A DNA stretch of 64,000 nt, from NCBI GenBank assembly GCA_008729055.1, contig SDUX01000007.1, positions 3,602,090-3,666,089 on the forward strand, in the 5' to 3' direction. A model generated the notes under the pieces. The model saw only the letters and a program-made list of their open reading frames with translations, had not been told where the DNA came from and did not search any database. This stretch comes from Pyropia haitanensis (taxonomy: Eukaryota > Rhodophyta > Bangiophyceae > Bangiales > Bangiaceae). Of this stretch, positions 30,713-41,384 are shown piece after piece; position 1 is the first letter of the stretch; the number at the start of each line of letters is the position of its first letter. Position numbers and translations under genes: made by a program.

Positions 30713-31834
30713 ACGTGCTCTGGCGTGTACGCCACTAGATTCTATCAAAGCGCTTGTTTTTTTTTTTCTCTTCTGTCTATCTACGCACGACACGCAGCTC
30801 TGTTGAGCCTTGCTTGTATAGGCGCACTTCGAGCAAACATAGTGCGCCTGGCACTCTTCATTCCCCGCCCCCCACCTGCTGTGTCACGACCACACCGCGC
30901 CTGGACAGAGGGCCTACAAAGGATGACCACGTGGCGCTCAACGACAAGAGATCCGAGCGGCAGTGGTGTCTCATCCTCGCGCATGGACTTGCTCGTCACT
31001 GGCCTTCTCTCTGAGCAGAGTGAAGGCAATGCCCACCGACGCGAGTGCCTCCGCCTGGGTCACGGCAACCGGGGCCATTGGGGCCCGCAATCAATCTAGC
31101 AAGCACGGAGCATATGAGCGCATCAGCGGTGGCTACTGCAGGCCGGTAGCCGCCAGACCGTCCATCGTCGCCACCCCCGACACAACCGTCAAATGTTTGG
31201 TTGGCAACGTCCCCTATCGCGTCATGCGCGAGTCCTTGCGCGCGTGCTGCGCATGCTGGACGATGGTCAGCGCCTTGAACAACCCAGAAGTCGCGCCAGT
31301 ACACTTGGGACTGAATGTCTGATTAGATTCCATTCAGTTGGCTGACAGCTGGGTGTGATGTGGGACCAAGCGTCGCTGAGGGCGCACGTGGGTGGCCTTT
31401 TCGCTCGAAATATCTGGCGATTTCGTGCAAGGACGAGTCCCCCCTCAACGTGTCTGGGCGTGTTCCAGCGCGGCGGCGACCGCGAGAGGTGCGACTCGCC
31501 TCAACGGCTGCGGAGCGCCCCGCAGCGCCAACCATCTTCCTCCCCCCCCTTCCGCCCCTCCACGGCCCAAGGAGCATCCACCGTTTTCTCCAGCCTGTCC
31601 CGTCCTCTACTTCAAGACCGCCACGCGCCCAGCGCCGCTGTGGCTAGCCTCGCGGCCCCCGCCTGCGCCGTGCCGCTCCGCCCAACGTGGCCGGCTGCCC
31701 CCACACGCCCTGCCCGTCCACCAACTCCCCCCCCGACACGACTCAGCACCGCTTCTGCCGTGGCTTTCCCGGCGTGCCTGCGGTGGGCTGTTCATCGCTA
31801 GTGCGGTCCCTCCCGCTCTACCCTCCCAGCAGAT
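30713..31834. other. Intergenic between eS8 and CGEP
   Basis: The T-rich run at 30759-30770 belongs to the eS8 3' region. The rest should include the CGEP promoter and leader; sequence from about 31540 is C-rich and pyrimidine-biased. No gene was recognised. Confidence 0.55.
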
Positions 31835-34800
31835 ATGGCGCCGCTGCAGGGCCGGGCGGGCGCCACCCCCGCCCCGCCCGCGGCTCCCCCACCGGCGTTT
31901 GTCGCTGCCGGCGCGGTGTCGCCGGGCATGGCGGTGCGCTGCTTCTCCGCCGCCGCGCCGCGGTGGGGGCTCGGCGGCGGGCTGGGGGGCGGAGCCGGTG
32001 GCGCCCCTGACAGCTTGCGGCGCAGCCGTTTTGTGCCCGCCCGCCCCGCCCGCGGTGGTGGTGGCGGCGGCGGCGACGGCCGGCGCAGCGGGCCGGCGCG
32101 GCTGGGCGGCGCTCTCTCCGCGGCGGGGCGGTGGGCGGCGGCGGCGTCCGCGCGCCACGATGACGGTAGCGGCTCGGGGGTGGTTGGGGAAGACGAGGCC
32201 GCCGCTGCCGCTGCCGACAGTGGCGCTGGTGACGCCGCCGCCGCGTCTGCGGCGCTGGACGACTACCCGGACGACCTCCTGGATGACGACTATCCTGATG
32301 ACGACGAGGAGGAGGAATTTTGTTTTGTGGACGAGTGCACCGAGCACTACAAGCTGCCGCCCCCGTCCATCACCGCGCTCGTGGACGCGGCGACGGACCC
32401 CGCGGTGTCGCTGCAGCCGCAGTCCAAGCACCACATCCTGCTGATGGACCGGCCGCACTTGCCGCCCGTGGCCGAGGTGGCTGCCCCCGAGCTCCGCCTC
32501 GCGGGCTTCCGCATCAACGGCACCACCTACGCGCCATCCCGGGCCGACTACTTTGTGGGCATGGCGCTGCAGCGGGTGGACGATGTGACCCGCTGCCGGT
32601 TGCCCTTGTCGGGCCTCCCTCCAGCGGCCATGATGCATGCCGCCACGGCGGCGTCACGGTGGAACGGGGGGGCTGCCGAGGCTGATGAGGGGGCGGACCG
32701 GTGGGGCGGCTTTGGCGGTGCCGGCGGCACCACCGGCAGCGGCGGCGATGGCGACGCGAGCGGCCAGGCGCCGCCGCGGCGGGCGCGACGGCGGCGGGCG
32801 TCGCCCGCCGGCAGCGCGTGCGCCGAGTTTGGCTACGTCCGCTGGTCCCCCGACGGCGAGCGCTTTGCTTTTTGTGTGTATACGCCGCGAGTGGGCCTGG
32901 AGTTGTGGTGCGCCGACGTGGCGTCCCGTCACGCGTGGGCGGTCGCGCCGGGGGCCCGCCTCAACGCCGTCTGTGGGGACCCGTTCACGTGGGCGTCCGA
33001 TTCGGCGACGCTGCTGGCCAAGTTTGTGCTCGACGACCGCTCCCCGCCGGTCCGGCCGACGGTACCCCGTGGGCCAGTGGTGCAAGAGGTCGTCGCGGGG
33101 CCGCCCGCGCCTAGCCGCACGTACGCGGATGTACTGAAGGACCGGCACGACATGGCCCTCTTTGAGCACTACACGACCTGTCAGCTGGCGCGGGTGGACG
33201 TGGAGCGGCCCGGGGAGCGGGTGAACCTGGGCCTCCCCGCCGCCATCCGGCGGGCGTCTCCCAGCCCCGACGGCCGGTACGTGCTGGTTGACGCCATGGT
33301 CCCGCCCTATGAGTACATGCTGCCGGCAGGCCGCTTCCCGCGGCGGGTGGAGGTGTGGAGCCTCGAGACGGGTGCGGCCGTGTCGACCGTGGCCGAGCTG
33401 CCTCTGCAGGACCGTATCCCGCTAGCGTTTGACGGCGTCGGCCAGGGGCCCCGCGCCATTGGCTGGCGCTCGGACGCCGACGCGACGCTCTACTGGGCGG
33501 AAGCGCAAGACGGTGGCGACCCGGGCGTGGACGTGCCCATCCGCGATGCGGTGTACACCCTCGAGGCGCCGTTTGTGGTCGACACCAAGCGGCGGCTGGC
33601 GTCCTTGGCGTGGCGGTTTAACGGCCTGGTATGGGGCGACGACGGGCTTGCGCTCGTGACGGAGCGCCGGTACAAGACGCGCTCGGCGCGGTCGTACCTG
33701 CTGGCACCTGGGCCGGCAGTGGTGCCATCGTATGGGCCTGGCGGGGTGGCGGTGGCGGTGCCGCCGCTGGGCAGCGGCGCGGGGCCCTGCTGTGCTCGGG
33801 CGTGTGACCTGACACAGGCAGAGGCGCCCAAGCGGCTGATCTTGGACGTCCCCAATTGGGAAGACCGATACAACGACCCCGGGTCCGTCGTGACGACGCG
33901 CAACGCGCGAGGAAAGATTGTGCTGCGGGTGGTATACCCACAGCTCGCGGCAGCGGATGGCGTGAGGGATGAGGAGGCGGAGCGCGTTGCGCTCGCCGGT
34001 GCTGACCTGGACGACGTCTCATCACTGTCTATATCGTCCCTCTCGTCCAACCTGTCCTCCAACTTGTCAATGCTTTCGACACCACCCCGATCGCCGACGC
34101 CGTTGATCGGGCGCGGCCGCGCCGGAGGCGACACCCTGGCCGGGGTGGACCGGTCCGCGGCGGGCCGCCCCTTCTTCCTCCTTCAAGGCGCGGGCGCGTC
34201 CGACGCGGGTGACCGCCCACTGCTGGGCCTACTCGACACCGTGACGGGCGAGCGGCAGCTGCTGTGGCGGTCGTCGCCGCCCTTTCACGAGTCTGTCGTG
34301 ACGGTGCTTGCCGAGGAGGGCGGCTCGCGGATGCCGTCGCGTCTGCTCGTACGGCGAGAGGCGCCGGCAGACGCGCCCAACTTTTTTGTGTTTGACCTGG
34401 CGGCCGCCACGCGGCGGGCGCGGGCAAGGGAGCTGGCGGCGGCGTTGGCGGCATCGGACCTGGCAGGCGAGGAGGGGGGTGGGTCGACCGCCGACGGCGG
34501 GGTGAAGCGGCTGCGGTACAGTGCCGGTGCGTCACAGCCGACGCCGGGCTCCCCGCTATCCCGCTCTGCGTCGCCGCCTTCCTCGCCGGCCGTGTCCACA
34601 GCAAGCGGGTGGCGCTCCCCCGCCGGGGGCGGACAGGCGTCCCCCTCCTCTGTATCGATGACATCGACGACGTTGGCGGCGGCCGCCGAAGCGGCGTCGG
34701 CCGCTGTGTCGCTCAACTCCCTCCCCACCGACGGCAGCGTTGGTAGCGGCGGATCGAACGCAGACCTCCTCACCGCGGTGACGGCGTTTGCGCACCCCGC

Positions 34801-35881
34801 CCCCCAGCTGCTAGGCGTCTCCCACCGACTATTGCACTACGCGCGTGCCGACGGGGTGCGGCTCAACGGGCGGCTCTATCTGCCGCCTGGCTACGACGCC
34901 GCCCGCGACGGCCCGTTGCCGACGCTCGTGTGGGCGTACCCGCGCGAGTTCTCCTCTGCCTCGTTTGCGGGCCAGACGCGGGACTCGCCGCATCGGTTTG
35001 TGCGGCTCGCGCGAACGCCCCTGTACTGGCTGTCGCTCGGCTACGCCGTCCTCGACGGGCCCGCGCTGCCTATCATTGCCCAGTCGGCGGCGGACGAGGA
35101 GGCTGCCGTCGCGGCCGGCGGCGGCGTGGCGCCCGCCGCGACGGGCGAGGCCAACGACACGTACGTGGATCAGCTGGTGGCGGGCGCGACGGCAGCGGTG
35201 GAGGCGGTGGTGGCGCTGGGTGTGGCGGACCGTGCCCGCGTGGCAATTGGGGGCCACTCGTACGGTGCGTTTATGACGGCCAACCTGCTCGCGCACGCGC
35301 CGTCGCTCTTTTGCTGCGGCATCGCCCGGTCGGGCGCGTACAACCGGACGCTCACGCCGTTTGGCTTCCAGGCCGAGACGCGCACCCTGTGGCAGGCGCC
35401 CGGCGTGTACGCGGCCATGAGCCCGTACCTGTACGCCCACCGCATCGAGGCGCCGCTGCTGCTCATCCACGGGGAGAGCGACGCGAACCCGGGGACCGCC
35501 GTCCTCCAGTCGGAGCGCATGTACGGGGCACTCAAGGGGCATGGCAAGGCCGCGCGGCTGGTGCTGCTGCCGCACGAGGGCCACGGCTACCGCGCGCGGG
35601 AGAGCGTGCTGCACGTTCTCGCCGAGATGACCGACTGGCTGGAGCGATACTGCCGGGGGGGGGGGGGGGGAAAGGGCGGGAAGGTGCGAGTACCGCTCAG
35701 GGCGAGCCGGTGGTGGAGGTCCTTGGTGGATGAGGGGTGGTGCGTGGGGGAGGTGGTACCGGGCTTGTCCAAGCCCCGTTTTTTGTTTTTTTTTGTCGCG
35801 TTGACGCAGCGATGGAGGGGAAGCCCCGTTTTTTTTTTTCCACTTGTTCTTGGTATCAGGGCGTGGCGGACTGTTGCCTGA
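31835..35881 (+). CDS. CGEP: Chloroplast glutamyl endopeptidase (S9D prolyl-oligopeptidase fold)
   Basis: A serine protease of family S9, matching plant chloroplast glutamyl endopeptidase along its length. The N-terminus (MAPLQGRAGATPAPPAAPPP, then SPGMAVRCFSAAAPRWG) looks like a plastid transit peptide. The mature part opens with YKLPPPSITALVDAATDPAV and carries the beta-propeller (GYVRWSPDGERFAF; ADATLYWAEAQDGGDPGVDV). The alpha/beta-hydrolase domain follows, with triad Ser1142 (GGHSYGAFM), Asp1216 (HGESDANPGT) and His1250 (PHEGHGYRARE). Ser/Ala/Gly-rich inserts (for example near 34030-34110 and 34480-34760) make it longer than the plant enzyme. It would degrade stromal peptides after Glu. 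The sequence after WLERYCRG passes a run of 16 G (35655-35670) and then reads unrelated, Phe-rich residues; losing one base there would end the protein at 35733. Confidence 0.93.
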   Translation: MAPLQGRAGATPAPPAAPPPAFVAAGAVSPGMAVRCFSAAAPRWGLGGGLGGGAGGAPDSLRRSRFVPARPARGGGGGGGDGRRSGPARLGGALSAAGRWAAAASARHDDGSGSGVVGEDEAAAAAADSGAGDAAAASAALDDYPDDLLDDDYPDDDEEEEFCFVDECTEHYKLPPPSITALVDAATDPAVSLQPQSKHHILLMDRPHLPPVAEVAAPELRLAGFRINGTTYAPSRADYFVGMALQRVDDVTRCRLPLSGLPPAAMMHAATAASRWNGGAAEADEGADRWGGFGGAGGTTGSGGDGDASGQAPPRRARRRRASPAGSACAEFGYVRWSPDGERFAFCVYTPRVGLELWCADVASRHAWAVAPGARLNAVCGDPFTWASDSATLLAKFVLDDRSPPVRPTVPRGPVVQEVVAGPPAPSRTYADVLKDRHDMALFEHYTTCQLARVDVERPGERVNLGLPAAIRRASPSPDGRYVLVDAMVPPYEYMLPAGRFPRRVEVWSLETGAAVSTVAELPLQDRIPLAFDGVGQGPRAIGWRSDADATLYWAEAQDGGDPGVDVPIRDAVYTLEAPFVVDTKRRLASLAWRFNGLVWGDDGLALVTERRYKTRSARSYLLAPGPAVVPSYGPGGVAVAVPPLGSGAGPCCARACDLTQAEAPKRLILDVPNWEDRYNDPGSVVTTRNARGKIVLRVVYPQLAAADGVRDEEAERVALAGADLDDVSSLSISSLSSNLSSNLSMLSTPPRSPTPLIGRGRAGGDTLAGVDRSAAGRPFFLLQGAGASDAGDRPLLGLLDTVTGERQLLWRSSPPFHESVVTVLAEEGGSRMPSRLLVRREAPADAPNFFVFDLAAATRRARARELAAALAASDLAGEEGGGSTADGGVKRLRYSAGASQPTPGSPLSRSASPPSSPAVSTASGWRSPAGGGQASPSSVSMTSTTLAAAAEAASAAVSLNSLPTDGSVGSGGSNADLLTAVTAFAHPAPQLLGVSHRLLHYARADGVRLNGRLYLPPGYDAARDGPLPTLVWAYPREFSSASFAGQTRDSPHRFVRLARTPLYWLSLGYAVLDGPALPIIAQSAADEEAAVAAGGGVAPAATGEANDTYVDQLVAGATAAVEAVVALGVADRARVAIGGHSYGAFMTANLLAHAPSLFCCGIARSGAYNRTLTPFGFQAETRTLWQAPGVYAAMSPYLYAHRIEAPLLLIHGESDANPGTAVLQSERMYGALKGHGKAARLVLLPHEGHGYRARESVLHVLAEMTDWLERYCRGGGGGKGGKVRVPLRASRWWRSLVDEGWCVGEVVPGLSKPRFLFFFVALTQRWRGSPVFFFPLVLGIRAWRTVA

Positions 35882-36540
35882 CCGGCTTGACCCGGGAGGT
35901 TGGACGCTCTCTGTTTCGGCGGTTCCTGCAGCCGATGCGGTTCCTACAGCGTGTACCCCACGAACAGATCTGTAGTAGGTCGTTCTCTTGGTGTGTCTTG
36001 AGTACGTGCGTGTGTGTAGCCTGGGCCCACTCATCAATGACCGTGCCCTTTCCCTCCCACTTTGTGCACGCTTGCGCGAGCACTGACGATCCTGGCTGTC
36101 ACCACCTTGCTAATCTTTTTGCCACCGGCCACAGCGCCAGCAGGCCCTATGCTGGACGCACACCCATTCATATGTCTGCGATTTTCTTCCAGCCAGATTT
36201 TCCGTCCGCAAGTGCCTTCGGTCGCGTGGAGCCCGCGTGGGTGGAGTGTTCATCGAGGTCCCGGCGTGCGCAGTCATCCTGGGCACGCGTGCGATACCCG
36301 TTTAGTCTTGGGGACACCAAAGCCTCCACGGCCGGCGGCGCAGCGACACACAGCCCGCTCCACCCGAATGCAAAAAAAAAAAGGAAGCAAAAAAGAGATG
36401 GAGCGCGGAATGCGTCACCAACATACTTAGACGACAAAGCACAAGCGGACTCTGGGGGTTGAAAGCGGGGCCGCGGAACCGAGGTCGCCGGCTATGTCCG
36501 ACCAGCCCCCGCCGTCTGTCGCCTGCCACCCGCGGTGCCA
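35882..36540. other. Convergent intergenic spacer
   Basis: Between the ends of CGEP (+) and the FCS zinc-finger gene (-). It includes an A-rich run near 36370. No gene was recognised. If CGEP really ends at 35733 the spacer starts there. Confidence 0.55.
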
Positions 36541-37299
36541 TCAATTCCGGCTGCCGCGCGGATGGGCCGCCTCTTCCCGACGGAAACGCTCGGACCAGTA
36601 GCATTCCGACGAGCAAAACACCTGCCGGAAGATACAGTCCTCCACCGCGTCGGCCAGTCGCAGGTGCTCCCGCCCGCAGTTTTCACACGCGCGACCGGCA
36701 ATGGCATCAGCGCTCGCAGGCGCCGGCACCTCTGGCCTGGGGGCAAGGCCCAGCACCGACCGGGGAGAGGGGGCGGTGCCCATTGGCGGAAAGGGACCCA
36801 TCGACCCGGCCGCTGCCGCCGCTGCTGCCGCTGCGGCCGCCGCCGCCACAGCAGAACGGCCGGTCTTGCCCTTGCTCAACACCGCCGCCGGCCTGTCCGC
36901 GCCACCGCCGCAGCAGCGACCGCCTCCACGTGCTGTCGTGAGCCCGACGCGGCGGGCGGCCGCGGAACGCGGCGGCAGCCGCGGCGCGGCGGTGGCGGCG
37001 GCCGCGGTGGCGGAGGCGCCCCACACCCGCAGCGGGGCGGCCTCCCCCTCTGGAAGGGACGAAGACAGGGTGGGAGAAGCTGGCGGGGGTGACGGACGCT
37101 CGTCGCCGCGACCAGCGCGGCATGTACCATCCACAGCAGCAAGTTCCCGATGGCTGTGCCGCCGTGCCAGCATGGGTGGCGCCGTCGTGCCCAACCGTGC
37201 TTGTGCTTGGGCGACTAGCCGGGGGGAGGCGATGCTGGCTGCCCCCGGCATGCGACCAACGTCGTAGGAGACGGTCGGGTACAGCTGTAGGTACTCCAT
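36541..37299 (-). CDS. FCS-type Cys4 zinc-finger protein
   Basis: A 252-residue protein starting MEYLQLYPTVSYDVGRMPGA; the frame upstream is only Pro-rich sequence after a homopolymer, so this ATG is preferred. The middle is low-complexity with a poly-Ala run. The C-terminus has ACENCGREHLRLADAVEDC, IFRQ, then VFCSSECYWSERFRREE: C-x2-C, about 20 residues, F-C-S-x2-C. This spacing resembles the FCS-like (FLZ/DUF581) and related treble-clef fingers that mediate protein contacts. Whether it is a true FLZ member cannot be settled by eye. No membrane segment or signal peptide. Partner and role unknown. Confidence 0.6.
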   Translation of the reverse strand: MEYLQLYPTVSYDVGRMPGAASIASPRLVAQAQARLGTTAPPMLARRHSHRELAAVDGTCRAGRGDERPSPPPASPTLSSSLPEGEAAPLRVWGASATAAAATAAPRLPPRSAAARRVGLTTARGGGRCCGGGADRPAAVLSKGKTGRSAVAAAAAAAAAAAAAGSMGPFPPMGTAPSPRSVLGLAPRPEVPAPASADAIAGRACENCGREHLRLADAVEDCIFRQVFCSSECYWSERFRREEAAHPRGSRN

Positions 37300-39982
37300 C
37301 TTGGAAAAAAAGGGGGGAGGGGGGGGGGGAGCAGGGGACTCAACCGCCAATGGTCAAGCAGCGGCCCCCACGGTGTCGGGGGTCTTGGCAATGGCGGTCG
37401 GACGGCCTCGTCCAACAAAGGGCTTCTTGAAGTCTGGACAGGTAGCCCCTCGGCCAGGAGTACTCAAGGGCACCCCGTCACCCCTGTCTTGGACCGCGTC
37501 CTCTTGAGCGCGGACCACCAGCGCAGGGAACGCCTAGAAGCACTGTGATGCGTGCCCAAGAGACTTTGCGTGGAAAGATGCGCAGAAGACCAGGTACAGC
37601 ACGGGGGGGGCCGTGTCGACGGTGCTGCGGCGGTCAGGTCGTGGCAAAGGCCGGCGGTCAAAGACCGGGCGGCGGTCGAAGAGCGGGTCACATTCACAGC
37701 CAAGGGGAGGTCACGTTGAAAACACAGGAAAGAGGGCCCGCCAATGGCCGGCCACACCACGTGCACCCGCACCCGAGCGCCAGAGGGTGGGGTGGTGCTT
37801 GCACGACGATCAGACGCTCGGTCGACGACGGTGCTGCGGCGGCGGTCCCTTGTGGTGGTGCACACACTCCCCACTCAGAGCAGTTGGGGTTGTGGCGGCC
37901 GACGTTGTGGGCGGCCGTGGTGGCGCGCCCACTCGCCTCAATGCCCTCACCAGCGCGCCCTCAAGAATAGCAGGCGATGCGTGCGACGCCAGCACTCCGC
38001 TGTGTTGGGCCGGCGGGGCGCACACACGCGGCGGGAGGGCGCCGCCGCGGTATGGACGGCGGCGGCCCTCCGTCGGAGTCCCCACGGGGGCGCATTAAAA
38101 GTTGGCCCCCCTGCACCCGCCACACAGCCGCCGCCGCCGTGGCCACCGCCGCCGCTCGCCGTCGCGTCGGCGACAGGCGCTTCGCACGCGACAGCAGAGC
38201 AGGCGGCGTGCCACCGCAGGCGGTGCAGCCAGCCAGCCTCCCCCCCCCCCCCCCCCCCCAAAGCAATCCACACGGGAGGTCGGGGTGCAGCTCGCGTGCA
38301 CACGGCCATTCGTGGCAATATTGGCGGCCAGCCTATCATCGCCGTCGACGGCGACGGCGCCGGGCGACGGCGTTGGCATTGCGGCGGGATGGCGCGCGCG
38401 CGGCGGCGGCGGCGACGGCGGCGACGGCGACGGCGGCGTCGAAGGGAGGGCCTTCTAAGGGGGGTGGCGGGGTCAGCGGCGGCACCCCCCCCCGGGGGCC
38501 AGCAGCCCTCGCGATGGGGACCCATCACGTGGGTTCCCGCGGGGGGACGGCGGGAGGCTCGCGCAACAGCGATGCTGTGAGGATTCGAGGGGCCCCTGGC
38601 CGGCCACGGGCAAACGCCGCCGGCAGGGGGCCGTAGTCTGCCACACTGGGGCAGGGGGGGCCGACTGGGGGCTCTCACCGCCGCGAAAAGGAGGGCGGCA
38701 ACAGGCGCTCTGGGTGCCCCCGATGCAAAGGGATGCGTCATCCATCGCCTCAGGCAGGGTAACACCATCCAATCCCCGTGCTGTGGCGGGACGGGCTGGC
38801 AAGGGTGGGACGTTGTTGCCGCTCCTTTTCCTGCGCGAAGGCCCCTTCTAGAGCGGCATTGGTGGAAGGTGCGGTGCACACGGAATATCCACGCCTCAAG
38901 CGAAAACCCGGTGGCCCGCTCGGCCGCACGAGCTGGGGACTGCAGCCAAGGGGGAGCAGTTGTGGGGTGTGCGGCTCGTCCCCCCCTCCTCCTTGCGCGG
39001 CATTGGGTCCGCGGCGCGGGCCACCCAAAGGGGGCACCTCGAGGGGGTCGCCTCGAGTTGTTCACAGCCCTCACACGTCGGGCTGGTCAACGTCCTGCGC
39101 TAATCTTGCTGGATTTGTGGGCTCCTCGGTTCATCCAGCACCATCGCCTCGGCCGTGGGTCCACCCACAGCGCCGGCGCGTCCGGCCGTCAGCAGCGAGC
39201 AGCGCCAGCAATCACCCGTGATCGACCTCGGAGTCGACGGCGACGACGACGGCGGTGTGACGGCGGACAGCGATTGGCCTGACGACGAAACCAAGAGGCG
39301 TACATCGAGCCCGAGGGTGTCCTCGAGATTTTCTCTGCACAAACGAGCTCTCCGGCGCCACCAGGTGGGACACGTGCACCGCCCGAGGATGTCGTGCGTG
39401 TCCGCTGCTGGGCACTCCCTGGGGGCTGGAGCCCGAACTGGGTGGCAGTTGCAGTGACCAAATGTGACGTGCGTTGGAGGTGTTGGGTCGTGCCGCAAAT
39501 CGCGACTGCAGATGCGAGATCTCCGGTCGATGCTTGAGCATTGTTACTGCAGTACAAGAACTCCATTTCATGCACAAATACCACTCCCGGCATTTATAAC
39601 CGCGCAATTGTAGCATTGAACACTTTTGCAAAGTAGAAGATTGTTGGGAACCTTCTTTGCTGCTTTTTTGGTGAGCTCCCGCATGCAATCTCCTGTCGCT
39701 GCCGCCTCTGCACCACTGGCGTCGCGGTCTGGAACCTGATTGAACGAAGTGACCAATGGTACGCGCCAAAGGAGCACGTCAGGCGCGTGTCGCAAGCGTT
39801 GAAATTGCCACGTTTGGGAGCAGTTTGGTGGAGCATCCACCTGAGGAGACCCTGGAGCCTGTGTGCGTGGCGCTGTTCATCCGTCGTCGTCCGCGAGCAC
39901 GTCCACATCCTCCCCGCCGACCTGTCCTCGTCCCCCGCCACCCCGCCAAGCGCACTCGTCGCTGCGACCCCCATCGTTCACC
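37300..39982. other. Divergent intergenic region, no firm gene
   Basis: 2.7 kb between the zinc-finger gene (-) and the phycobilisome linker (+). Open frames such as 37744-38580 and 37947-39074 are shadowing, Arg/Pro-rich and unrecognised. A 39155-39457 plus frame has an acidic patch (DLGVDGDDDGGVTADSD) but no ATG. A TTTATAA-like box lies at 39594. The last 400 bases should hold the linker promoter. The C run at 38240-38259 shows that homopolymers occur here too. Confidence 0.5.
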
Positions 39983-41384
39983 ATGGCGTTTGTGAGCAGC
40001 TTTGCCGGCGCTGTCGGCACCGTCGCTGCCCGTGGGTCCGGTACGTATCCCTTTTTGGATGCGATAGTGGGTGAGATGGCGGCGCGTACGAGGGCGGTCT
40101 AGCGACGATTGCGTTCGTATAGCGGGGTCTTGGTCGCGGTCACGACGGTTCCATGTGGGTGGTTGCGGCTGTGGCGGGCGGCCTGCAATGGCGGCCCCGC
40201 GGCGGGCTGCACCATTTTGTCTATCCTGTGGCACACCAATGCTGACGAGTTTCCCGTCTTTTGCTGGTCCCTTGTGCTGCGTACTGTTTTGACATCCTTC
40301 GCCGGTCGTCTTTCTCCCTCTTGCAGGCTTTGCCGGCGCCGCGGTCTCGACGGCTGCCCCGACCGTGTCGGCCATGACCCCGACCGCCCGCCTGGGCACC
40401 GTCGCGGGCAACACGTCGCTGGACAAGCTTGGCCTGGACAAGCAGCAAGCGGAGCGCTTCTCGGTGATGGACAACTGCCGCCCGGCGGGCTTCTCGTCCG
40501 ACTATGAGGAGATCATCTCCAACGTGTACCGCACCGTCTTTGGCAACGCGTACATCATGGAGTCGGAGCGCGCGACGATGGCCAAGGACGAGTCGGAGTT
40601 TCGCGACGGCCGCACCACCGTGAAGGACTTTGTCCGCGCCCTGGTCAAGTCCAACGAGTACAAGCGCCGCTTTTTTGACAGCCGCCCCCTGTATGGCGCC
40701 ATTGAGCTGGCGTACAAGCACGTGCTCGGCCGCACGCCCGACGGGTTGGAGGAGTACCGTGTGCGCTCGGGGGTGTACGACACCAAGGGCTACGAGGCGT
40801 ACATGGACTCGTTCCTGGACGATGGTGAATACGACCAGGCGTTTGGTGAGGACATGGTGCCGTACCTGCGCGGCCACCTGACGACGACCAACAAGTCGAT
40901 GGCGGCGTTCACGCACATGTTCCAGATGCACCGCGGGTCGAGCGTGTCGGACAAGTCCAACCCGCGTACGATGGTGCACGGGATCACGCTGAACCAGGCG
41001 GGCATCCGCTCCATCCCCCTGCCGGTGGTGGCGCCGGGCGCAGCGGGTGCCACATTCCTGCCGGTGGTGGCCAACGCGGGGAGCTGGAACAGCGGCGTGT
41101 CGGGCGGTGACGCGGCGCGGACGTCGCACGGTGGCCGCAATGAGGGCGGTGGCATGTACCGGGTCGAGGCGACTGGCTTTGGGCAGCGCGCGTCGATCAA
41201 TGGCGCCGCGGGCGTGCCGGGGAAGAAGCTGTACCGCGGCCGCAACGGCAGCCGGTCTGCCATCTCCCAGTACCGGTTTGCCAACCAGAGCTACCTGGTG
41301 CCCTACAGCGAGCTGTCGGCCATCTACCAGAAGATCCACAAGCAGGGCGGCGTCATTGCCAGCATCACACCCGTGCACACGTAG
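39983..41384 (+). CDS. Phycobilisome rod linker polypeptide, plastid-targeted
   Basis: Nuclear-encoded linker of 371 residues that joins phycobiliprotein hexamers into rods. Exon 1 is 39983-40040; the intron 40041-40326 (286 bases) starts GTACGT and ends TTGCAG; exon 2 is 40327-41384. The join falls inside a Gly codon and keeps the frame. The N-terminus MAFVSSFAGAVGTVAARGSG with FAGAAVSTAAPTVSA has an early Phe and Ala/Ser/Thr richness, typical of red-algal transit peptides. Residues about 77-202 form the PBS linker domain (SSDYEEIISNVYRTVFGNAY; EYKRRFFDSRPLYGAIELAY; KHVLGRTPDGLEEYRV). Residues about 296-371 form a CpcD-like cap (MYRVEATGFG; YLVPYSELSAIYQKIHKQGG). This two-domain order matches cyanobacterial rod linkers of the CpcC type. 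Whether it serves phycocyanin or phycoerythrin discs is not visible. Codon use is GC-rich but far less repetitive than its neighbours, fitting high expression. Confidence 0.95.

Noticed and set aside
39100..39498. 132-codon minus-strand frame below a TATA-like box at 39594
   Set aside because: The frame opens with TTG, has no ATG near its start and no recognisable product.
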